Origin: an uncultured Planctomycetaceae bacterium
GTDB taxonomy: Bacteria; Planctomycetota; Planctomycetia; Planctomycetales; Planctomycetaceae
Assembly (NCBI GenBank): GCA_903898975.1
Contig: CAIUHT010000584.1
Location: 1-5,671 of the forward strand
Direction of reading: 5' to 3'
DNA length: 5,671 bases
The translations under genes and the position numbers were made by a program. Positions 1 to 4,723 of this stretch are shown piece after piece (the first letter of the stretch is position 1; each line of letters opens with the position of its first letter). The notes under the pieces are model-generated. The model was not told the DNA's origin. It made no database searches and was given only the letters and a program-made list of their open reading frames with translations.

Positions 1-24
1 CCGATCTCGGCCTCCCGGCCGTCG

Positions 25-60
25 CACGCGAGACGCGTGGTGTTGCTCCCGCGGTGCGGG
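25..60 (-). terminator. Two tandem short hairpins after the secreted-protein gene (weak terminator candidate)
   Basis: Two perfect inverted repeats lie just beyond the stop codon of the leftmost minus-strand gene. On the plus strand they are CCCGC-GGT-GCGGG at 48-60 and CACGCG-AGA-CGCGTG at 25-39. Each is a GC-only or nearly GC-only stem with a 3-nt loop. Neither is followed by a T-run on the minus strand, so they are not classic intrinsic terminators. They could end or protect the 3' end of the transcript, or simply reflect high GC content. Confidence 0.3.
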
Positions 61-65
61 TGGGG

Positions 66-998
66 TTACCACCCGCTGTAGTAGTTCACACTGTTGATCC
101 GCCGCAGCGGCTGCCACGACGGGACGTGCGAGTAATAGAAGCCCTGCTGCGTCGTGTCGGTCGGCTGGTAGACCGTCGGCGCGCCGCTGGGGATCCGGCC
201 CCCGTTCTGCGTGAAGAACGGCTGGGGGTAGTACTGCGTGTAGCGGTTCCCCACCTGCGTCAACCGGCTGGAGGGAATCCCCCATCCGTAGTTGTACTGG
301 TACTTCACCACCGGCGCGAGGGGCACGGTCACCGGCACGTTGAAGCCGGTCGCCGCCCAGACCTGCGAATCACGCGGATCCTGGTAGAAGCCATCGACAG
401 GCCGGTAGCACCCACCCGCCAGGCACCGCCGCAGCGGGCCTCCCTGGTGGCAGCCACCCCGGCCGTTGTGGCAGCCGTTCCCACCCTGGCACTGGTTGCA
501 GTCGCCACCGCGACCACCCCGCGCCTGGGCGTACAGACCATCGACGTAGCCGTCGCAGGTCGGGCAGCCACCCCGACGACCAGCCCGGCGACCACCGGCG
601 TAACCGCCGTAGGTGCCGTAGTTGCCATCAGTGCCATAGCCACCAGCGGGGGCATATCCCCGCCGGGCGGCCCGGCCACCGTGGCCGTCGCACAGCCCGT
701 TCCAGCAACCCGACTGGCTGCCGTTGGCGTAGGGGCCAATCGCCGAGTTCGGCACCCGGCGTCCCGACCGACCCTGGCAGGTCGAGCAGCCGCCGTTCAG
801 GCCGAGGGTGCCGTCGTAATACACAATGCCATTCTGACCGGCGACACCCGGTCCCGAGACGCCGGCCATGGCCGGGACATCGGACCGGCAATCGACCAGT
901 TGCACCTGGTCGGCCCGAGCAGCCCGGGCACCGGTGACCGACACGACCAGGCTGATCGCCAGCGCCAGCGTGCGGTAGCGGAGGAGCGTTTTGATCAT
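66..998 (-). CDS. Secreted Gly/Cys/Tyr-rich protein of unknown function (310 aa)
   Basis: I do not recognise a named family. The N-terminus is a Sec signal peptide: basic start (MIKTLLRYR), a hydrophobic run to about residue 22, and a likely cut after Ala-Arg-Ala near residue 29, so the protein is probably exported. The mature part has three zones. Residues 60-200 are Gly/Arg-rich with 12 cysteines, including CxxCxG at 71, 145 and 167, C-x4-C at 98-103 and 192-197, and a Gly-Tyr stretch near 119-136. From about 200 to the end it is Tyr/Gln/Pro-rich without cysteine, finishing in YYSGW. I chose the ATG at 998 because AGGA lies 8 nt upstream. An in-frame ATG at 1007 adds three residues but has AGG directly abutting it and no spaced SD. 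It follows the 143-aa gene by about 31 bases on the same strand, so the two probably share a transcript. The cysteines may form disulfides or bind metal; the role is unknown, perhaps envelope structure. Confidence 0.8.
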   Translation of the reverse strand: MIKTLLRYRTLALAISLVVSVTGARAARADQVQLVDCRSDVPAMAGVSGPGVAGQNGIVYYDGTLGLNGGCSTCQGRSGRRVPNSAIGPYANGSQSGCWNGLCDGHGGRAARRGYAPAGGYGTDGNYGTYGGYAGGRRAGRRGGCPTCDGYVDGLYAQARGGRGGDCNQCQGGNGCHNGRGGCHQGGPLRRCLAGGCYRPVDGFYQDPRDSQVWAATGFNVPVTVPLAPVVKYQYNYGWGIPSSRLTQVGNRYTQYYPQPFFTQNGGRIPSGAPTVYQPTDTTQQGFYYSHVPSWQPLRRINSVNYYSGW

Positions 999-1011
999 CA
1001 GTCTCATCCTG
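999..1011 (-). promoter_or_regulatory. Shine-Dalgarno site that decides the start of the 310-aa gene
   Basis: Reading the minus strand, AGGA is followed by TGAGACTG and then ATG at 998. This gives an 8-nt spacing, which is near ideal. The earlier ATG at 1007 overlaps the same AGGA and has only pyrimidine-rich sequence where an SD would sit. This favours the shorter form but does not prove it. Confidence 0.5.
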
Positions 1012-1029
1012 AGAGGAAAAGGGCCGAGG

Positions 1030-1461
1030 TTAGTGGTTCCAGCCAGAGCGGCCGTACCAGGTGTGGACCTGGTTGTTGTGGTAGTGGTTCTTGGCGGGCA
1101 GGTAGGGGAGCCCGGCGCCGAACTTGTAGTGGCTGTGGTATTTCACCCGGACTTCCGTCCCCAGCAGCGCGGGCTTGGGGAAGAACGGCAGGCAGGAGAG
1201 CCCGTGCAGGTTCTTGTAGTAGTACGGGGGGTAGATCGCCCGGTACGAGTGCGAGTAGAGCATCTCGTGCGGCGCGAGCGCCTGGTTGCTGATCACCGTC
1301 CAGCCCACCTCGGCCGGAATGTCGGGCCGGGGGCTGGGGTACAGCGGCGCCTGGATGGCCGGGGCCGAGACCGGGGTGTAGTCCTGGGCCTGCGCGCTCG
1401 AAGCGGCGACAGCCGTCAACGCGACGCCCAACAGCAGGGCGGACACGACGGGACGGAGCAT
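1030..1461 (-). CDS. Small secreted Tyr/His-rich protein of unknown function (143 aa)
   Basis: No family is recognised with confidence. The start at 1461 is well supported. AGGAGG lies 9 nt upstream, and the encoded N-terminus is a textbook Sec signal peptide: MLRP, then a hydrophobic Ala/Leu/Val core, then Ala-Gln-Ala with a likely cut after residue 25. The frame stays open upstream to about 1584, but that extension would bury the signal peptide. The mature protein of about 118 residues is proline-rich at first (28-50). It then has a Tyr/His-rich body with a tyrosine cluster at 80-82, nine histidines overall and one cysteine (90), ending in WYGRSGWNH. No transmembrane segment remains after cleavage, so it is probably periplasmic or envelope-associated. 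It is the first gene of a likely two-gene transcript with the 310-aa secreted protein. The shared Tyr-rich, aromatic-tailed style suggests related envelope roles, which is inference. Confidence 0.8.
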   Translation of the reverse strand: MLRPVVSALLLGVALTAVAASSAQAQDYTPVSAPAIQAPLYPSPRPDIPAEVGWTVISNQALAPHEMLYSHSYRAIYPPYYYKNLHGLSCLPFFPKPALLGTEVRVKYHSHYKFGAGLPYLPAKNHYHNNQVHTWYGRSGWNH

Positions 1462-1480
1462 GGCGGTTTCCCTCCTGGAT
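1462..1480 (-). promoter_or_regulatory. Strong Shine-Dalgarno site of the 143-aa secreted protein gene
   Basis: On the minus strand AGGAGG sits 9 nt before the ATG at 1461. It is a full match to the anti-SD core and is the main reason for placing the start here rather than at the upstream in-frame ATG at 1584. Confidence 0.75.
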
Positions 1481-1711
1481 GAAGGCGGCCTCGGGCACAG
1501 TGCCACAGCCGCGAAATGCGTCCTCGGGTACGGGCATTCCCGGCCCGGACACAACTGAAATTCGGCCTTCTCCCGGCGTGACAATCAGTCCCGGAAGGCC
1601 TGAAATGCCCCTCACGACCGTTTTGCCGATTGGTCCGCCGACACAGCCGTTACGAACCGAACTCCGCCGGGCGCGACCGCCAGAACCCCCACGCCCGTCA
1701 CCAACCCCCGC
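1462..1711. other. Divergent intergenic region; inverted repeat, no clear leftward promoter
   Basis: This stretch separates the leftward secreted-protein genes from the rightward topoisomerase gene and must hold the leftward promoter. No convincing pair of -35 and -10 boxes is visible on the minus strand. A TTGTCA at 1579-1584 (minus) has nothing close to TATAAT at 17 nt. The most visible structure is a 7-bp inverted repeat, GGCCTTC at 1564-1570 and GAAGGCC at 1594-1600. It is flanked by two direct copies of CTGAAAT (1555-1561 and 1600-1606). This could be an operator or a transcript hairpin. Open frames here (for example 1479-1715) have no coding character. Confidence 0.4.
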
Positions 1712-1740
1712 TTGAGACCCCCCGGCACAATCGTTACAGT
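1712..1740 (+). promoter_or_regulatory. Sigma70-type promoter for the topoisomerase gene
   Basis: TTGAGA at 1712-1717 matches the -35 consensus at five of six positions. TACAGT at 1735-1740 matches the -10 consensus at four of six, including the key first T, the A after it and the last T. The spacer is exactly 17 nt. Transcription would start near 1746-1747, leaving a leader of about 26 nt before the ATG at 1773. The GC-rich surroundings make chance less likely, but there is no experimental support. Confidence 0.6.
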
Positions 1741-1744
1741 CTGC

Positions 1745-1761
1745 CACCTCCTAGGGAGGTG
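1745..1761 (+). promoter_or_regulatory. Stem-loop containing the Shine-Dalgarno site of the topoisomerase gene
   Basis: CACCTCC (1745-1751), loop TAG, GGAGGTG (1755-1761) form a perfect 7-bp hairpin. Its right arm is the SD itself: GGAGGTGA, an 8-base match to the anti-SD, ends 10 nt before the ATG at 1773. The left arm mimics the 16S anti-SD and would compete with the ribosome for the SD. With the promoter at 1712-1740, the hairpin would sit at or within a base or two of the mRNA 5' end. It could lower translation, stabilise the 5' end, or both. Confidence 0.6.
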
Positions 1762-1772
1762 AAGCGACAGTC

Positions 1773-4148
1773 ATGGTGGACAAGGCAGAAGGGACGGGGG
1801 CGGGGGCCGCGGCTCCCGACGAAGGGGACCGGCTGAGATACGTTTCGATCAGCCAGGAAAGCCGGCGGCGGTATCTCAATTACGCCGTCTCGGTCATCAT
1901 GTCCCGGGCCCTGCCCGACATCCGCGACGGCCTCAAGCCGGTGCAGCGGCGGCTGCTGTTCACCATGTTCGACTCCCTGCGGCTGCTCTTCGACGCCCGC
2001 TATGCGAAGTCGATGAAGATCTATGGCGAGACGGTCGGCAACTTCCACCCGCACGGCGAAGCGGCGACCTACGAGGCGCTCGCCCGCATGGCCCAGGGCT
2101 TCTCGCTGCGGTACCCGCTGGTCGATGGCTGGGGGAACTTTGGCTCGGTGATGGGGCTCCCCCCGGCTGCCGCCCGGTACACCGAGGCCCGGCTCACCGC
2201 CCTCGCCTGCGAGCTGATGACCGAGTTGAAGTTCGACACGGTCCCGTTCCGCCCCACGTACGACCAGCAGCGGGAAGAGCCGGTGGTGCTGCCCGCCCGC
2301 TACCCCAACCTGCTGGTGAACGGCGCGCAGGGAATCGCGGTGGGAATGGCGACCAGCATTCCCCCGCACAACCTGACCGAGGTGATCGACGCCTGCATCG
2401 CGCTGGTTGGCGACCGGACCCTCACGGTGGCCCAGCTCATGAAGCACGTCCGCGGGCCCGACTTCCCGCTGGGGGGCCGCATCGTCACCGAGCGGAAGGA
2501 ACTCCGCACCATGTACGAAGAGGGGCGGGGCTCGATCAAGGTGCGGGGCGAGTGGGAACTCGACCGGGAAAAACGCCGCGAGGTCCCCGACCGCGTGGTC
2601 ATCACCTCGATTCCCTACGGCGTCGAAAGCGGCCCCCTGCTGCAGGCGATTGGCGATATTGTCGCCAACCGCAAGCTGCCCCAGCTGCTCGACTGTGCCG
2701 ATCTCTCAGACAAGGACCACGAGCTGAAGATCCTGCTCAAGCTGCGGCCCGGGTCCGACCCGAACGTGGTGATGGCTTACCTCTACAAGCACACCGCGCT
2801 GGAGCAGAACTTTTCTTACAACGCGCTCGCGCTGGTCCCCGACGAGCACGGTGGGCTGACCCCGCAGCGGATGAGCCTCGCCGACATGCTGCTGGCGTTT
2901 CTCGACTTTCGCTTCACCACCGTCAAGCAGCGGTTCACGTTCCAGCTCAAGCAGCTGCAGAAGCGGATTCACCTGCTGCGGGGCTTCCAGCTGATCTTCG
3001 ACGGGCTCGACCGCGCGCTCAAGATCATCCGCAACAGCACGGGGAAGGCCGACGCCGCCACCAAGCTGATGGCCGCCTTCGCCCTCGACGCCGAGCAGAC
3101 CAACGCCATCCTCGAAATGATGCTCTACAAGATCTCGCAGCTCGAGATCGACGACATCCTGGGGGAACTGCGCGAGAAGAAGAAGGCCGCCGCCGAACTG
3201 GAGGCGATCCTCGCTTCCACCCGCCGGCTGTGGAAGGTGGTCGAGACCGAGCTGACCGAACTGCGTGACAGGTTTGGCGACAAGCGCCGCACCTCCCTCG
3301 GCTCGTCCGAAGAGGTCGCCGACTTCAACCCCGAGGCGTACATCGTCAAGGAGAACACCAACGTCGTGCTCTCGCGCGAGGGGTGGGTCAAGCGGGTCGG
3401 CCGGCTGGCCAGCGTCGAGAGCACCCGCGTCCGCGAGGGAGACGACGTGCTCGCCGTCGTCCCGGGCAGCACCCTCGACCAGGTGGTGTTCTTTTCGAGC
3501 GAAGGGTTCGCCTACACCACCCGGATCGACACCGTCCCGGTGTCGTCAGGGTATGGCGAACCGGTCTCGAAGAACTTCAAGCTGGGGGATGGTGCCGCCA
3601 TCATCAGCGCCCTCTCCACCGACCCCCGCTTCACCCCCGCCGATCAGAAGGTCAAGGGGCAGGAACAGCCCGGTCCGTACCTGATTGTGGCGACGGCGAA
3701 GGGGCAGGTCATGCGGCTTCCCCTGCAGCCGTTCCGGGCTGGCTCGACCCGCGCCGGGCGCAAGTTCTGCCGGCTCGCCCCGGGCGACCGCGTGGTGTTT
3801 GTCGAACTGCAGCGCGAGGCGACGTCGATGTTCCTGGCCTCGGCCCAGGCCCGCGTGCTGCACTTCGACATTGAGGAAGTGCCGGTCTTGTCGGGACCAG
3901 GCAAAGGGGCCCGCGGCATGCGGATCGCCGCCGACGACACCGTGCTGGGAGCCGCGCTGCTCTCCCGCCCCAGCGACTGCCTGCGGGTCGAATCGACCGG
4001 CGGGAAAGAGATGGTGTTCGGACAGCAGAAGTACGAACTCACCTCGCGTGGCGGCAAGGGAATCCGCACCATCCAACGCGCCGGCTTCGCCAAGATCCTC
4101 CGCCCCGCCATCGAACTGGTCGACTGGGCCTCGCTCGAAGCGAAGTAA
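1773..4148 (+). CDS. parC: Type IIA DNA topoisomerase subunit A, ParC-like (topoisomerase IV subunit A)
   Basis: This is the DNA-cleaving subunit that, with an ATPase partner (ParE or GyrB), passes one duplex through another to decatenate or relax DNA in the nucleoid. The breakage-reunion domain covers about residues 25-505. Landmarks are SRALPDIRDGLKPVQRR at 44-60, HPHGEAATYEAL at 92-103, catalytic Arg135-Tyr136 in AAARYTEAR, and the intercalating Ile of TSIPPHN at 196. A coiled-coil arm lies near 385-500. The C-terminal propeller runs from about 520 to 791. It begins VVLSREGWVKR and has no QRRGGxG box in its first blade, which resembles E. coli ParC (VVLSKKGWVR, then a QGEP-type loop matched here by GYGEP). 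A TSRGGKG motif occurs only near the end, at 757-763. The length fits ParC or a short GyrA. The residue equivalent to GyrA Ser83 is Ala97, and Asp87 is Glu101. No parE or gyrB lies in the window. An annotation as gyrA is possible; the A-subunit identity is certain. Confidence 0.93.
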   Translation: MVDKAEGTGAGAAAPDEGDRLRYVSISQESRRRYLNYAVSVIMSRALPDIRDGLKPVQRRLLFTMFDSLRLLFDARYAKSMKIYGETVGNFHPHGEAATYEALARMAQGFSLRYPLVDGWGNFGSVMGLPPAAARYTEARLTALACELMTELKFDTVPFRPTYDQQREEPVVLPARYPNLLVNGAQGIAVGMATSIPPHNLTEVIDACIALVGDRTLTVAQLMKHVRGPDFPLGGRIVTERKELRTMYEEGRGSIKVRGEWELDREKRREVPDRVVITSIPYGVESGPLLQAIGDIVANRKLPQLLDCADLSDKDHELKILLKLRPGSDPNVVMAYLYKHTALEQNFSYNALALVPDEHGGLTPQRMSLADMLLAFLDFRFTTVKQRFTFQLKQLQKRIHLLRGFQLIFDGLDRALKIIRNSTGKADAATKLMAAFALDAEQTNAILEMMLYKISQLEIDDILGELREKKKAAAELEAILASTRRLWKVVETELTELRDRFGDKRRTSLGSSEEVADFNPEAYIVKENTNVVLSREGWVKRVGRLASVESTRVREGDDVLAVVPGSTLDQVVFFSSEGFAYTTRIDTVPVSSGYGEPVSKNFKLGDGAAIISALSTDPRFTPADQKVKGQEQPGPYLIVATAKGQVMRLPLQPFRAGSTRAGRKFCRLAPGDRVVFVELQREATSMFLASAQARVLHFDIEEVPVLSGPGKGARGMRIAADDTVLGAALLSRPSDCLRVESTGGKEMVFGQQKYELTSRGGKGIRTIQRAGFAKILRPAIELVDWASLEAK

Positions 4149-4150
4149 CC

Positions 4151-4168
4151 CGCGCGAAGCCAGCGCGC
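4151..4168 (+). terminator. Short GC hairpin after the topoisomerase gene (weak terminator candidate)
   Basis: GCGCG at 4152-4156 pairs with CGCGC at 4164-4168 across a 7-nt loop, beginning 3 nt after the stop codon. No T-run follows, so intrinsic termination is doubtful. A second small hairpin, CCCC-GTA-GGGG, lies at 4243-4253, and a third, TGCCG-CAG-CGGCA, at 4295-4307. None has a T-tract. Confidence 0.25.
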
Positions 4169-4178
4169 ACTGCACCCG

Positions 4179-4212
4179 AGCCCAGCTCATCAAGCCCAAC
4201 TGATCAAGCCCA
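4179..4212. repeat. 14-bp tandem repeat, about 2.4 copies
   Basis: AGCCCAGCTCATCA (4179-4192) is followed directly by AGCCCAACTGATCA (4193-4206) and then AGCCCA (4207-4212). The two full units agree at 12 of 14 positions, and the AGCCCA starts are exactly 14 bases apart. The repeat is noncoding, 30 bases after the parC stop. It may be replication slippage or a small binding array. Confidence 0.6.
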
Positions 4213-4425
4213 GCCACAGGAATCGCGGCACTGCCGTCGAATCCCCGTAGGGGCTGTTCGCATACCCGTCCCGCACCGGTTGAGACGTTCGTCCTGCCGC
4301 AGCGGCACGGGGTGCTCTGGCGGAATCCTTTGGGCAAGCGATGCGGCAACATGGTTCAGGTTGGATTGACCGGTCGCACCGCTGGATGCGAGCGTGCGGA
4401 GTGTTGGCCGCGGAGTACGTCCGTT

Positions 4426-4492
4426 GCGGTGCCTGCCTGCGGCTACGCGGTGCGATGGGGCGGTGCGCTGCGGTGTAGCTGCGCGGTGCGAT
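4426..4492. repeat. GCGGTG-rich direct-repeat block
   Basis: GCGGTG occurs five times, starting at 4426, 4447, 4460, 4470 and 4483. Two of these sit inside a longer repeat, GCT(A/G)CGCGGTGCGAT at 4442-4456 and 4478-4492. That repeat has 14 of 15 identical bases at a 36-base offset. The strand is strongly G-rich (30 G and 13 C in 4441-4500). The function is unknown; slippage, a protein-binding array or a structured RNA are all possible. Confidence 0.5.
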
Positions 4493-4582
4493 CTGGTGTG
4501 GTGTGGCTGCGTTGCGCCAGGCCTGTGCGGCCAGTTCCGTTTCTCACCACCTTGACCCGGTGAACGGCGCTGCGGTCTTCGA

Positions 4583-4588
4583 TATAGT
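4583..4588 (+). promoter_or_regulatory. Possible -10 box upstream of the LarA-like gene
   Basis: TATAGT matches the -10 consensus at five of six positions and stands out in GC-rich sequence. The best-looking -35 upstream, TTGACC at 4552-4557, is 25 nt away, which is too far. At the proper 17-nt spacing there is only GTGAAC (4560-4565), a poor match. If used, the leader would be about 130 nt long. Confidence 0.3.
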
Positions 4589-4723
4589 CACCGCCAGGGG
4601 TTGGCTGACCCGGCCCCGCGTGGTTCCCCCATTCCGCCCCGGTCCCGCCTCCGCACGCCCCACCCGTTTCCCCACCCACCGCGTCGGTTGCCCCCCGGCC
4701 TCTCCTCTCGCGCGATCCGTCCC

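Larger units (their letters stand above)
4149..4723. other. 575-base gap without a credible gene between parC and the LarA-like gene
   Basis: No frame here looks coding. The open frames at 4312-4563 (plus), 4443-4679 (minus) and 4503-4820 (plus) give Cys/Arg/Ser/Pro-rich translations with no domain, and the last overlaps the LarA-like gene in the wrong frame. The gap holds three small hairpins, a 14-bp tandem repeat, a GCGGTG repeat block, a possible -10 box and a C-rich leader. A small RNA or decayed gene cannot be excluded from sequence alone. Confidence 0.5.

Noticed and set aside
66..998. Calling the Cys-rich secreted protein a DnaJ-type zinc-finger protein
   Set aside because: There are only three CxxCxG motifs, the spacing is irregular, there is no J domain, and a signal peptide is present.
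54..1292. Long plus-strand open frame of 412 codons
   Set aside because: It lies opposite two genes with clear signal peptides and SD sites. Its Arg/Ala/Val/Pro-rich translation has no domain; this is a GC-rich antisense shadow.
1462..1584. N-terminal extension of the 143-aa gene to the ATG at 1584
   Set aside because: It would place 41 non-hydrophobic residues before a perfect signal peptide and ignore the AGGAGG site 9 nt before the ATG at 1461.
1734..2447. Minus-strand open frame of 237 codons opposite parC
   Set aside because: It is antisense to the highly conserved breakage-reunion domain, with no recognisable domain of its own.
3546..4352. Minus-strand open frame of 268 codons at the end of parC
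   Set aside because: It is antisense to the ParC propeller, with low-information composition and no SD or domain.
4312..4563. Plus-strand open frame of 83 codons in the gap
   Set aside because: It runs through the GCGGTG repeat block. Its Cys/Arg/Val-rich translation looks like repeat readthrough and there is no SD.
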